A stretch of DNA of 64,000 nucleotides from Exiguobacterium algae (lineage in GTDB: Bacteria; Bacillota; Bacilli; Exiguobacteriales; Exiguobacteriaceae). The stretch is from assembly GCF_018617875.1 (NCBI RefSeq), contig NZ_JACSKZ010000005.1, forward strand, positions 117,812 through 181,811. The letters are read 5' to 3'. The translations under genes and the position numbers were made by a program. This document shows positions 44,758 through 53,755 of this stretch, in pieces. Below the pieces are notes generated by a model. The model had not been told where the DNA came from. It saw only the letters and a program-made list of their open reading frames with translations, and ran no database searches. Positions within the stretch are counted from its first letter, which is position 1. Each line of letters begins with the position of its first letter.

Positions 44758-46461
44758 ATGCAACTTTTAAAACGAGAACAACAAACACAAACGCTTAAAC
44801 GCAACTGGTGGAAAGAAGCGGTCGCCTACCAGATTTATCCGCGCAGTTTTTATGACGCGAACGGAGACGGCATTGGAGACATTCAAGGAATCATCGATAA
44901 ATTAGATTATTTGAAAGACCTTGGCGTTGACGTCATCTGGATTTGTCCGATGTATAAGTCACCGAACGATGATAACGGCTACGACATCAGTGACTATCAG
45001 GACATTATGGACGAGTTCGGGACGATGGAGGATTTCGATCGTCTACTGAAAGAAGTGCATAAACGAGATATGAAGTTGTTGCTTGACCTCGTCGTCAACC
45101 ATACGTCCGATGAACACCCGTGGTTCATCGAATCGAAGAGTTCAAAAGACAATCCGAAGCGTGACTGGTACATTTGGCGCGACGGGAAACCAGACGGATC
45201 GAAACCGAACAACTGGGAATCGATCTTTGGTGGCTCGGCCTGGGAATTCGATGAAGCGACGGAGCAATACTACTTGCACGTCTTCTCGAAAAAACAGCCG
45301 GACCTCAACTGGGAAAACGCTGAGATGCGTACAGCCGTATACGACATGATCAACTGGTGGCTCGAAAAAGGAATCGACGGGTTCCGTGTCGATGCGATCA
45401 GTCACATCCGCAAGAATCCGACGTTCGCCGACTTGCCGAACCCGGACGGTTTGGACTATGTGCCATCGTTTAAGATGCATATGAACGTGGACGGCATTCA
45501 CGATTATTTAGAAGAACTCCGCGATGAGACGTTCAACAAACATGACATCATGACGGTCGGTGAGGCGAACGGTGTCTCGCCTGACGATGCCCACCTTTGG
45601 GTCGGAGAGAAGGACGGGAAGATGAACATGGTCTTCCAATTTGAGCATATGGACCTTTGGAGTGAAGATGCCGAATCGAAACTCGATGTCGTTCACTTGA
45701 AGAAAGTCCTGACGAAATGGCAAAAAGGTCTCGAGGCTGACGGTTGGAACGCCCTTTACGTGGAAAACCATGACCAGACCCGGACCGTTTCAAAATGGGG
45801 AGACGACGAGCGCTACTGGAAAGAGAGCGCCAAGTCGATCGCGATGATGTACTTCCTCATGCAAGGGACACCATTCATCTATCAGGGGCAAGAAATTGGG
45901 ATGACGAACGTCAAATTCGACTCGATTGACCAGTATGATGACATCGCGACACGTAACCGCTACTATATCGGTGTCGAACAAGGGAAGAGCCATGACGAGA
46001 TGATGCGCATCACGTGGAACTCGTCACGCGACAACACGCGTACACCGATGCAGTGGAGTGACGCACCGAACGCCGGGTTCACGTTTGCGGAGAAACCGTG
46101 GTTCGGGATCAACCCGAACTATACAGACATCAATGTCGAATCACAGCTTGAAGACGAAGACTCGATCTTTAACTTCTATAAAGAGATGATTCAACTTCGT
46201 AAAGACGATGAGACGTTCGTATATGGGGCGTATGATGTCGTCTTACCGGATCATCCGGAAGTTTACGCCTATACGCGTACGCTTGATGAGACACAGTACC
46301 TCGTTGTCACGAACTTGACGGCGAAAGAGACAATGTTTGACATGGACCAAACGCTTCGTGCGAAAGATGTCGTGTTGCGTAACATGCCGATTGAAGGCGA
46401 CGACGAGACGACACTTCTTCACTTGAAGCCGTTTGAAGGCCGTGTATATAAGTTGAGCTAA
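44758..46461 (+). CDS. GH13 alpha-glucosidase (oligo-1,6-glucosidase/MalL type)
   Basis: A 567-residue cytoplasmic alpha-glucosidase. The GH13_31 motifs are present: RSFYDANGDGIGDIQGIIDK, LLDLVVNHTSDEHPWF, GFRVDAISH (nucleophile Asp), TVGEANG (acid Glu) and VENHDQTR. The Val after the Asp in region II (GFRVDAI) is typical of alpha-1,6/oligosaccharide-cleaving members. There is no signal peptide; the N-terminus has about 14 extra residues. AAGGAG lies 12 bases before the ATG, longer than ideal. It would process oligosaccharides released by the secreted amylase; the cre box gives shared control. Confidence 0.9.
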   Translation: MQLLKREQQTQTLKRNWWKEAVAYQIYPRSFYDANGDGIGDIQGIIDKLDYLKDLGVDVIWICPMYKSPNDDNGYDISDYQDIMDEFGTMEDFDRLLKEVHKRDMKLLLDLVVNHTSDEHPWFIESKSSKDNPKRDWYIWRDGKPDGSKPNNWESIFGGSAWEFDEATEQYYLHVFSKKQPDLNWENAEMRTAVYDMINWWLEKGIDGFRVDAISHIRKNPTFADLPNPDGLDYVPSFKMHMNVDGIHDYLEELRDETFNKHDIMTVGEANGVSPDDAHLWVGEKDGKMNMVFQFEHMDLWSEDAESKLDVVHLKKVLTKWQKGLEADGWNALYVENHDQTRTVSKWGDDERYWKESAKSIAMMYFLMQGTPFIYQGQEIGMTNVKFDSIDQYDDIATRNRYYIGVEQGKSHDEMMRITWNSSRDNTRTPMQWSDAPNAGFTFAEKPWFGINPNYTDINVESQLEDEDSIFNFYKEMIQLRKDDETFVYGAYDVVLPDHPEVYAYTRTLDETQYLVVTNLTAKETMFDMDQTLRAKDVVLRNMPIEGDDETTLLHLKPFEGRVYKLS

Positions 46462-46472
46462 ACAGGAAGTGC

Positions 46473-46507
46473 GACCGTAGATCGAGAAATCGACTACGGT
46501 CTTTTTG
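46473..46507 (+). terminator. Terminator after the alpha-glucosidase
   Basis: GACCGTAG...CTACGGTC stem extended by TCG/CGA, followed by five Ts. Confidence 0.85.
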
Positions 46508-46534
46508 GTGACTGCATCACAGAACGGATTGATT

Positions 46535-46564
46535 TTGACACGAATAGACCGAATGGTCTAAAAT
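46535..46564 (+). promoter_or_regulatory. Promoter with TetR-type palindromic operator
   Basis: TTGACA (46535-46540) and TAAAAT (46559-46564) are 18 bp apart. The perfect palindrome TAGACC-GAAT-GGTCTA (46545-46560) fills the spacer, a typical TetR-family operator, and the second gene of the operon encodes a TetR regulator. Confidence 0.75.
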
Positions 46565-46617
46565 GATGTTGTGAGGTTCAGATTTGTACGTCTATTCTCT
46601 TGAAAGCGGGTGTAAGG

Positions 46618-47505
46618 ATGAATATTCTTGTCGCAGGTGCAACCGGCTATCTGGGTCGATATCTTGTGAATACATTACTGGCAGATGGACAACAGGTACG
46701 GGTATTGGTACGGGACGCATCAAAGTTGACGGGGGCGGGTCCGTATCATTCCCCTAAGATTGACCCTAATTCGGTTGACGTATTCGAAGGGGATTTAACC
46801 AAACCAGCGTCACTTGAAGGCGTGTGCAGCGGGATTGACGTCGTCATCTCGGCTGCTGGACTGACACGTAATTCCTATGGGCATTCTTTTCATGACGTTG
46901 ATTATCTGGGGAACAAGCATTTATTAGAAGAGGCGGAGCGGGCAGGCGTTCAAAAATTTACGTACATCCACGTATTGCATGGCGAGCAGACGGATGCCGG
47001 TATTTTAAAAGCAAAAATCAAATTCTGTGAAGAACTGAAACAATCTTCGCTCCCGTCCGTGATCATCCGTCCGACCGGCTATTATTCGGATTTGACAAAT
47101 GTATTGGATCTGGCGGCATCGGGATGGATGTTTCTAGTCGGGGATGGCCAGGCCCGGATGAATCCGATCCATGGAAAGGATTTGGCCGCATTCACGGTGC
47201 ATCATGCGCTTCATTCGACAGGCATGTTCGATGTTGGGGGACCACGGGTTTATACGTATGACGAAATCGCGCTGCTGGCACTTCGCGTCCACGGGAAGAA
47301 AGAGCGCGTCATGCATTTGCCGGCACAACCGATTTTGGTAATCGCCTGGTTGTTGAAGTACGTTCAACCGCATAAAGCCGACTTGATCAAATTTTTTGTC
47401 CTGTCCATGCTGACGGACGGAATCGGTGAACGTTTTGGGGATGAGGACTTAGAGACGTTCTTCCATCAATACGCTCAATCGGAAGAAAGCGGGGAATGGA
47501 CATGA
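46618..47505 (+). CDS. NAD(P)-binding SDR/NmrA-like protein
   Basis: A 295-residue atypical SDR with the Rossmann start MNILVAGATGYLGRYLVNTL (GxxGxxG) and no YxxxK active site, as in NmrA/complex-I-NDUFA9-like proteins. PTGYYSDLTNVLDLAASGW and NPIHGKDLAAFTVHHAL are typical of that group. The ATG at 46618 is chosen for family fit, although GTAAGG sits directly before it; the TTG at 46600 has no better site. It is followed by a TetR gene with a 4-bp overlap and should be repressed by it. Substrate or ligand unknown. Confidence 0.8.
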   Translation: MNILVAGATGYLGRYLVNTLLADGQQVRVLVRDASKLTGAGPYHSPKIDPNSVDVFEGDLTKPASLEGVCSGIDVVISAAGLTRNSYGHSFHDVDYLGNKHLLEEAERAGVQKFTYIHVLHGEQTDAGILKAKIKFCEELKQSSLPSVIIRPTGYYSDLTNVLDLAASGWMFLVGDGQARMNPIHGKDLAAFTVHHALHSTGMFDVGGPRVYTYDEIALLALRVHGKKERVMHLPAQPILVIAWLLKYVQPHKADLIKFFVLSMLTDGIGERFGDEDLETFFHQYAQSEESGEWT

Positions 47506-48065
47506 CGACGCAAAAAGCACGCGAAACCAAGCAACGAATTGTTCGAAGCACGCGTCAGCTCATCATGGAAGAAGGATTGGAGAATATTTCGATCAATAAA
47601 ATCATCAAAACTGCGTGTTCGAGTAAAGGTTCGTTCTATTATCACTTCGATGGGCTCGAAAGTGTGTTGAAAGAAACGTTTTTATCCGTTTTGAATGAAT
47701 CGCTTCAACCGTTCTCGTATGATCCATCGAAACCATTGAAAGAAAATGTAACCAGTTACTTCCGAGAGCTCATTCAATCAGCGGGCAATCAAAATGAACA
47801 GTATGCTCTTTTGTTCCTGTTCATCAGTAAATCGTTCCAGGAACCTTCATATAAGCGGTTGTTCCAAGAGATGAAGCAACAAATCATAGAAGAAAACATC
47901 ATCTCCAAACAAGTCTTGGTCCATGCCCCCCATTTGGTCGAGTCACTCCAACTATTAGACATGATGACACTCGGTGTGATCGTGCATACGAATCTGAACC
48001 CCGACCACACCGAACTGTCGAACTTGGTCGATCGATGGATAGACGCAACGTTTGAAGGCATGTGA
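47502..48065 (+). CDS. TetR-family regulator
   Basis: A 187-residue repressor. The HTH lies at about 25-55 (LENISINKIIKTACSSKGSF; YYHFDGLESVLKETFLS), with an all-helical ligand domain following. The ATG at 47502 overlaps the SDR stop (ATGA) and has GGGGA six bases upstream; an ATG at 47496 is possible. The palindrome in the operon promoter makes autoregulation likely. The inducer is unknown. Confidence 0.88.
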   Translation: MTTQKARETKQRIVRSTRQLIMEEGLENISINKIIKTACSSKGSFYYHFDGLESVLKETFLSVLNESLQPFSYDPSKPLKENVTSYFRELIQSAGNQNEQYALLFLFISKSFQEPSYKRLFQEMKQQIIEENIISKQVLVHAPHLVESLQLLDMMTLGVIVHTNLNPDHTELSNLVDRWIDATFEGM

Positions 48066-48134
48066 TTAAAGTAGCGTATAGCGGTCAGTTTCGAGAAAAT
48101 GTGGTACGATTACATGACGGAAAGGGGGATGAGC

Positions 48135-48554
48135 ATGGCGATTGAACCATTACGCGTGCATGTCCGTCAAACGACCCGGATGAGCGACGTCGACGAAGCA
48201 ATCGAGGTCTCGGCTGACGGATTGTATTATCCGCTGAAAACGGGATTTATCATCATGTTCGATCAGGAACGTGAAGATGGCATCGTGCCGACGACCGTGA
48301 AATATACAACGGACCGTCTGGCACTCATCTGCAAAGGACCGATTGAGATGAACCATTCATTTATCGAAGGGCGTTTCACGCAAAGTATGTATAAGAATCC
48401 ATATATGAGCATGACGATGGCGACGACGACATCACGGTTGGACATTGGAGAAGAACAGTGTACCTTCGTGTATGAACTGTCCATGAACGAAGAGGATGTC
48501 GGGATCTATGAAGTTAATATTGCCTGGACGTTCGAAGGAGGAGAAAACCGATGA
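48135..48554 (+). CDS. ywiB: DUF1934 protein YwiB
   Basis: A 139-residue beta-barrel protein of the DUF1934/YwiB family. It contains VKYTTDRLALICKGPIEMNH and MYKNPYMSMTMATTTSRLDI, features of the family. The ATG at 48135 is six bases after AAAGGGGG; the ATG at 48129 has no spacing. In B. subtilis ywiB precedes argS, but argS is not here; a short hypothetical gene overlaps by four bases instead. Function unknown. Confidence 0.85.
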   Translation: MAIEPLRVHVRQTTRMSDVDEAIEVSADGLYYPLKTGFIIMFDQEREDGIVPTTVKYTTDRLALICKGPIEMNHSFIEGRFTQSMYKNPYMSMTMATTTSRLDIGEEQCTFVYELSMNEEDVGIYEVNIAWTFEGGENR

Positions 48555-48979
48555 ATTTCAAAGAGCGCGTCAATAAGATTGAAGAGATGCTGAACGAAGA
48601 TTGGTTCGAGATGCTCGAGACGAATGAGGATGAATATGAAGAATGGCGCGGTCGCCTGGAAGACCATGCCGAACACGTCATCACACATTATGACCAAAAT
48701 AATGGGGTAGAGATCGATTCGATTGATAAATTGCTTCATTTGAATGACGAGTTCCCGCTCCTTTACGGGGAAGACACAGTTCGTCTTTACGTTTCATTGA
48801 TCGAAGCCCGTCCGGAGGACAAAGCGGTGTACGATCGTTATATCGATTATTTGGCAGCGATCGGTGATGCGGAGAATGAGCAATTTTTACTCTTCCACAC
48901 CATCGTAGCAGCAGGACGACTCGAAGAAGCCAGACAGCTTGCGCCGCATATGCCAAAACGTTTAGGACTCGAAGAGTAA
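48551..48979 (+). CDS. Uncharacterised acidic protein of 142 residues
   Basis: Not recognised. It is soluble, acidic and helical, beginning MNFKERVNKIEEMLNEDWFE, with a C-terminal half (ARPEDKAVYDRYIDYLAAIG; EQFLLFHTIVAAGRLEEARQ) that looks like two tetratricopeptide-like helices. It starts on the ATGA overlap with ywiB, so the two products are made together. A terminator follows. Confidence 0.75.
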   Translation: MNFKERVNKIEEMLNEDWFEMLETNEDEYEEWRGRLEDHAEHVITHYDQNNGVEIDSIDKLLHLNDEFPLLYGEDTVRLYVSLIEARPEDKAVYDRYIDYLAAIGDAENEQFLLFHTIVAAGRLEEARQLAPHMPKRLGLEE

Positions 48980-49005
48980 GACCGCATTTGATTTGCGGTC
49001 TTTTT
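48979..49005 (+). terminator. Terminator after the ywiB pair
   Basis: AGACCGCA and TGCGGTCT pair around TTTGATT, followed by TTTT. Confidence 0.82.
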
Positions 49006-49028
49006 CATACATATAAGGGGGAATCGGC

Positions 49029-49547
49029 ATGTTGCGATTAGTGAAAACATCAGTCGAACAGAAAGAACAAATTTTAGAGTTCCTGCAGGAATGGTATGAG
49101 CGGGAGGAGCGAATCGTCCCGACATCGGTTGATTGTGACACATCTGACTTTGAGGCTTATGTACAAGGTTTGCGAGAGAAGGAAAGTCGGGAAAACGTGC
49201 AGAACGGATGGGTACCGAGCACGACGTATTGGCTAACCGACGGGGAAGCGCTGCTTGGAGCGGCGAACATAAGGCATGAATTGAACGACTCACTCTTGAA
49301 CATCGGGGGACATATCGGGTACGGGGTCAAACCGAGTGCGCGTGGTCGTGGCTATGCGACCGAGCAATTGCGCCTCGCACTGGAAAAGGCAAAAGCGCTT
49401 GGCATTGAGCGCGCCCTCATCACATGTGACCGGGAAAATGTTGCGTCCCGACAAGTCATTCTAAACAATGGAGGCGTCGCCGATACGCCGTACGTCGGAG
49501 ATGGCGGGAACGTGACGGACCGTTTTTGGATTGACTTGAACGAATAG
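49029..49547 (+). CDS. GNAT-family N-acetyltransferase
   Basis: A 172-residue acetyltransferase with GYGVKPSARGRGYATEQLRL (acetyl-CoA loop) and RENVASRQVILNNGGV, typical of the YjdJ-like GNAT subgroup. TAAGGGGGAATC precedes the ATG. It stands alone between two terminators. Its substrate is not evident. Confidence 0.85.
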   Translation: MLRLVKTSVEQKEQILEFLQEWYEREERIVPTSVDCDTSDFEAYVQGLREKESRENVQNGWVPSTTYWLTDGEALLGAANIRHELNDSLLNIGGHIGYGVKPSARGRGYATEQLRLALEKAKALGIERALITCDRENVASRQVILNNGGVADTPYVGDGGNVTDRFWIDLNE

Positions 49548-49571
49548 GAAAGGGGCTTCCCTTTTCTTTTT
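49548..49571 (+). terminator. Terminator after the GNAT gene
   Basis: GAAAGGGG and CCCTTTTC pair around CTT and precede five Ts. Confidence 0.72.
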
Positions 49572-49581
49572 GACAAATAAA

Positions 49582-49613
49582 TGAATGACTGTTCATTCAT
49601 AGTTTGGTATACT
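49582..49613 (+). promoter_or_regulatory. FadR operator and promoter of fadF
   Basis: TGAATGACTGTTCATTCA (49582-49599) matches the Bacillus FadR consensus TGAATGANTANTCATTCA except at one central base, with perfect 7-bp arms. TATACT (49608-49613) is a good -10; ATGACT (49585-49590) inside the operator is the -35 at 17 bp. FadR bound to DNA should block this promoter until long-chain acyl-CoA appears. Confidence 0.85.
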
Positions 49614-49656
49614 GACATCAAGATTGAATCCGTTTTCATAAGGGGGAGTATTGGGG

Positions 49657-51783
49657 ATGTCTACATTTTTAGTCGTCAACTGGATTCTATTCTTGCTCGT
49701 CCTCAGCTATGGACTATATTTATTTGGAACGCTGGTTCATCAGCGCTATACGTTCATCAAGCTCGGGAAAAAAGCAGAGTGGAGCCAAACGAACAAAGAA
49801 CGGCTCGAACAGGTCATGATCAACGTGTTCGGTCAGAAAAAATTGTTGAAGGATAAGAAAAGTGGCGCCATTCACGTCATGATGTTTTATGGGTTTATCC
49901 TCGTCCAATTCGGGGCGATTGATTTTATTTGGAAAGGGTTGGCCGTCGGGGCACGTTTCCCGCATATTCCGCTCGGTCCACTTTATCCGATTTTCACCTT
50001 CATGCAGGAAATCGTCATGCTGATGATCCTCGTCGCCGTTGTGTGGGGATTCTACCGTCGCTACGTCGAGAAACTCGTCCGTCTGAAACGGAACTTCTTA
50101 GCGGGTCTCGCTCTCATTTTCATCGGTGGATTGATGATTTCGGTGCTATTCGGGAACGGTTTTTATCTCGTTTATAAAGACGAACTCCCGATGTGGGGGG
50201 AACCGGTCGCGACACTCATCGGTTCGGCGTTCGCCTGGGTACCGGGTCCGGTCGCATTCGCCTTGTTCATTGTCTTTTGGTGGATGCACCTCTTGTTCTT
50301 GCTCAGCTTCATGGTTTACATTCCGCAAGGCAAGCACGCCCACTTGATTGCAGGCGTTGCGAATGTCTGGCTCGGCCGTACGCATAAAGTCGGTCGCTTG
50401 GCACCAGTCGACTTCTCTGCGATGGAAGAAGCCGAAGAGTCTGAAGAAGAGATCGTCTTCGGGGTCAACAAGATTGAAGATTTCAATCAAAAGCAACTCG
50501 TCGACTTATACGCCTGTGTCGAGTGTGGACGCTGTACGAACGTCTGCCCGGCGACAGGGACCGGTAAAATGCTGTCACCGATGGACCTCATCGTCAAACT
50601 GCGCGACCATATGAACATGAAAGGGGCGGCGGTCACACGGAAGTCCCCGTGGGCACCGGCACTCCTGTTCCAAAATACACAAGGGGCCGAAATTGCTGCA
50701 GCTGCTCAAAATGGTCAAATGCTCGTACCAGATGAGATCATCGGAAACGTCATTACGGAAGAAGAAATTTGGGCATGTACGACGTGCCGTAACTGTGAAG
50801 ACCAGTGCCCGGTCATGAATGAACATGTCGATAAGATCATCGACCTTCGCCGTTACCTCGTCATGATGGAAGGGAAGATGGACCCTGAGGCACAACGGAC
50901 GGTCGCAAACATCGAGCGTCAAGGAAACCCTTGGGGGATGAACCGGAAAGAACGCGAAAACTGGCGTAAAGACACAGAGCTCGTCATTCCGACAGCGAAA
51001 GAGAAGAAGAAAGCGGGCGAAGAGTTCGAATTCCTCTTCTGGGTCGGTGCGATGGGGTCATATGACAGCCGTAGTCAAAAAGTGGCTCAAAGCTTTGCGA
51101 GCGTCTTAAACAAGGCGGGTGTATCCTTTGCGATTCTTGGGAACGAAGAGAAAAACTCGGGAGATACGCCTCGACGGATCGGGAACGAGTTGTTGTTCCA
51201 GGAGCTTGCCGAGGCAAACATCAAGCTCTTCAACAAATACGGCGTGACGAAAATCGTCACGGTCGACCCACACGCCTATAACACATTCAAAAATGAATAT
51301 CCGGACTTCGGGCTCACCGACGTGAAAGTGTATCATCACACCGAGTTACTTGCCGAATTGCTCGATACCGGACGAATTCAGCCAGACCTGCAAGTCAATG
51401 AACGGGTCGTCTATCATGATTCGTGCTATCTCGGTCGCTATAACGGGATCTATGACGCACCACGCTTCGTCCTCGAGCGCATTCCGGGTGTGGAGCTCGT
51501 TGAAGCGGCGCGAAACCGTGAAAACGGCATGTGCTGTGGAGCGGGTGGTGGTCTCATGTGGCAAGAGGAAAAAGTAGGGACACGTGTCAACGTGGCGCGT
51601 ACCGAGCAATTGCTCGAGACGAAACCGACGGTCATCGGATCGGCTTGCCCGTACTGTTTGACCATGTTGTCCGATGGAACGAAAGCGAAAGAAGTCGATG
51701 AGGCAGTCGGGACGTTTGACGTCGTCGAACTGCTCGACCGCTCGCTCAAAGCAATCGAAGTACCTGAACCGATGTTACAGTAA
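49657..51783 (+). CDS. fadF: Membrane iron-sulfur oxidoreductase of fatty-acid oxidation (FadF/YwjF)
   Basis: A 708-residue HdrD/GlpC-like protein. Five N-terminal helices (about 1-230) resemble the gamma subunit of nitrate reductase. Two 4Fe-4S motifs follow, CVECGRCTNVCP and CTTCRNCEDQCP, then two CCG domains (HDSCYLGRYNGIYDAPR; NGMCCGAGGGLMWQEEKVG). It probably accepts electrons from acyl-CoA dehydrogenase via ETF and reduces quinone. ATG at 49657 follows AGGGGGAG. The acdA gene next to it in B. subtilis is missing here. A FadR box lies upstream. Confidence 0.9.
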   Translation: MSTFLVVNWILFLLVLSYGLYLFGTLVHQRYTFIKLGKKAEWSQTNKERLEQVMINVFGQKKLLKDKKSGAIHVMMFYGFILVQFGAIDFIWKGLAVGARFPHIPLGPLYPIFTFMQEIVMLMILVAVVWGFYRRYVEKLVRLKRNFLAGLALIFIGGLMISVLFGNGFYLVYKDELPMWGEPVATLIGSAFAWVPGPVAFALFIVFWWMHLLFLLSFMVYIPQGKHAHLIAGVANVWLGRTHKVGRLAPVDFSAMEEAEESEEEIVFGVNKIEDFNQKQLVDLYACVECGRCTNVCPATGTGKMLSPMDLIVKLRDHMNMKGAAVTRKSPWAPALLFQNTQGAEIAAAAQNGQMLVPDEIIGNVITEEEIWACTTCRNCEDQCPVMNEHVDKIIDLRRYLVMMEGKMDPEAQRTVANIERQGNPWGMNRKERENWRKDTELVIPTAKEKKKAGEEFEFLFWVGAMGSYDSRSQKVAQSFASVLNKAGVSFAILGNEEKNSGDTPRRIGNELLFQELAEANIKLFNKYGVTKIVTVDPHAYNTFKNEYPDFGLTDVKVYHHTELLAELLDTGRIQPDLQVNERVVYHDSCYLGRYNGIYDAPRFVLERIPGVELVEAARNRENGMCCGAGGGLMWQEEKVGTRVNVARTEQLLETKPTVIGSACPYCLTMLSDGTKAKEVDEAVGTFDVVELLDRSLKAIEVPEPMLQ

Positions 51784-51822
51784 CAGTTGGAAAAGGATAG
51801 GCGTTCCTTTGAACAATCATCG

Positions 51823-51857
51823 AGAGACCGAACCGAGTCGAGTTCGGTCTCTTTTTA
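51823..51857 (+). terminator. Terminator after fadF
   Basis: AGAGACCGAAC and GTTCGGTCTCT form a perfect 11-bp stem followed by five Ts. Confidence 0.88.
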
Positions 51858-51904
51858 TGGAAGATCAGTCAGGTTGCAAAAATAGAGTTGAGGAGTGATG
51901 GAGA

Positions 51905-52264
51905 ATGGGTGCTTGGGGTACCGGAATGTTTGAAGATGATACGACGTGTGACGTGAGAGACGATTTTATTGATTACTTAAAGGAAGGGCAATCCGCGGAA
52001 GTTGCAACGGAAATCATCCTGGAAGAATACGGAGAAGCGTTCGATGAAATTGAAGATTTAGCGGAAGCGTCGTTAGTATGGATGGGACTGGCAGCAATCC
52101 AATTGAAGAAACGTTGCCTTCAAGAAAAAGTGCGTCATCAAACGATTGCGCTTATTGACAGAGGAGCGGATTTAGAGCTGTAGGAAGAGGGGGACGAAGA
52201 AGACTTGAAGGCAAGACAACACACACTGCAGGAACTGAAACAACAGTTGATTCATTATAAGTGA
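51905..52264 (+). pseudogene. DUF4259 protein interrupted by an in-frame amber codon
   Basis: The frame begins MGAWGTGMFEDDTTCDVRDD, the hallmark start of DUF4259 proteins. It stops at TAG (52181-52183) after 92 residues, but the same frame continues E-E-G-D-E-E-D-L-K-A-R-Q and a coiled-coil-like tail to a TGA at 52264, giving 118 sense codons. The amber most likely replaced a TGG (Trp), since family members usually read L-W-E-E at this point. The N-terminal part is complete, so a truncated product may still be made. AGGAGTGATGGAGA precedes the ATG. Confidence 0.75.
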
Positions 52265-52355
52265 GAAGATCGACACTTTCATGAGAAGTGTCCCGATAAT
52301 TCGGCCATAGAACGGGAATGAAAAAAATAGACTGGAATAGAAAGGCGATGACTTC

Positions 52356-53675
52356 ATGAAACAAAGAATCATTCTTTTGACCATTGTCAGCGCGCTCAGT
52401 AGTCAAACCCTTCCCCCAATCTTGTTCTTATCGATTATGGCTGTAGGAGAAGGGAGCAGTCGATTGGTTCCCTTTCTCATTTTTTATGTAGCGAGCATGT
52501 CGGGTCTCCTGCTGTGGGTGTACATCATCGGACGCCTCGGTTCAAAACAGACGTTTTTGACAGCTTTGTTCGTTTTGGCGATCGGACTGATTTGTTTTCT
52601 GTTGCCGTTTGAGCGTGCCATCGAATGGAGCGCGTTTCTCGTCGGGGTGGGTTCGGTCGGAGTGGGATCGATCATGTCGACGATTTTATCGCAGTTGGAT
52701 GAACTGGCAAGGGTGAAGAATCCCCAAAAGGAGAAAGGGAGTCCGCTGCCGCTTTTACTCGGTCTGATGATGTGGATCGTAGGGTTTGTTTATGCGCTGA
52801 TGAAATCGAGTGATTTGGCGGTGATCCTCTTTTTAATCAGTTTGATCCTTCCGTGGCAATTTGTCCGCACCCTTCCACTGCAAAAAACAGCGACCTGGCA
52901 GTTTGAGACGAAGCAGTTCGTCCGGGCATTTATTGCCGTAACAATCTTTACATTGGCAAGCCGCTTACTCACTGTACTTGAAGGGGCGCGCGGTTTTGTG
53001 GAAGTGTTCAGTCTGATGGCGATTTTATTAGTCTATGTAGGATGGGTGTTGTTTCAAGAACGGACCACCTTGTTCATTAAAGCTACGAAAACCCGGCAAG
53101 TTCAGCTTCTTTCTTTTGTCGTTGGCCTGTTTGGGGGCTGGACGTTGATTGGTGCGGTGTTCATCCATTTGGCGCTTTATTCCCTCGAGGACCTGCTCTA
53201 CTTTGTCTTTCTCCCATTTTTATTCGGGGTGGTCGGCTGGATTTTATTCAACCGGGTGTTTGATTTTATGCGTCAGCCTTATCTCGTCTTGTTGATTGGA
53301 TCCTTGTTCTTCTTCTTAGGATTTTTACATCCGCTCGCATTTCTACCGGTTCTATTGATTAACGGATATACCCAAACGATGTATGCGAACGCGAGTCAGG
53401 CCTATCTGTATAAGGATTATGGTGAGAATAAAGAATTTGCTTCCCTGCTCGTTCAGTTGTGGAAGAAGTTCGGGATGGTTGTGGCTTACGCTTCTCTCAT
53501 GATTGGACTGTTGGCATATGGATTGTACGCAGGGCAAACGGTTAATGCGGAGCTGTCCTTTCAAATTCCGCGAGGCTGGATGATTGGCGTGATGGGGCTG
53601 ACGTGGGTGTTCAATATCGGGCTGCTCAGCGTCTACTGGTTCCGCGGGCAAGCGGATCGAGAGGAAACATCATAA
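52356..53675 (+). CDS. Major-facilitator-like 12-helix membrane protein
   Basis: A 439-residue membrane protein with about 12 helices and no signal peptide. Sequence is poor in charged loops; SGLLLWVYIIGRLGSKQTFL resembles the loop between helices 2 and 3 of MFS transporters (GRxGSK), so an MFS fold is likely, but no subfamily could be assigned. AGAAAGGCGATG precedes the ATG. It follows the broken DUF4259 gene and is ended by a terminator. Confidence 0.65.
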   Translation: MKQRIILLTIVSALSSQTLPPILFLSIMAVGEGSSRLVPFLIFYVASMSGLLLWVYIIGRLGSKQTFLTALFVLAIGLICFLLPFERAIEWSAFLVGVGSVGVGSIMSTILSQLDELARVKNPQKEKGSPLPLLLGLMMWIVGFVYALMKSSDLAVILFLISLILPWQFVRTLPLQKTATWQFETKQFVRAFIAVTIFTLASRLLTVLEGARGFVEVFSLMAILLVYVGWVLFQERTTLFIKATKTRQVQLLSFVVGLFGGWTLIGAVFIHLALYSLEDLLYFVFLPFLFGVVGWILFNRVFDFMRQPYLVLLIGSLFFFLGFLHPLAFLPVLLINGYTQTMYANASQAYLYKDYGENKEFASLLVQLWKKFGMVVAYASLMIGLLAYGLYAGQTVNAELSFQIPRGWMIGVMGLTWVFNIGLLSVYWFRGQADREETS

Positions 53676-53692
53676 TTTCCTCTAGCTTTTTT
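53661..53692 (+). terminator. Terminator of the MFS-like gene
   Basis: GAGGAAA and TTTCCTC pair around the stop-codon region and precede a run of six Ts. Confidence 0.78.
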
Positions 53693-53755
53693 ATATCGCT
53701 TTTGTTTATAATGAGGAGTGATGTTTAACTAGTGACGGAAAAGGAGTGTCCTTTA

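Noticed and set aside
52272..52292. Hairpin GACACTT/AAGTGTC before the MFS-like gene
   Set aside because: Seven-base stem without a T run; insufficient as terminator, and no dyad-binding regulator nearby.
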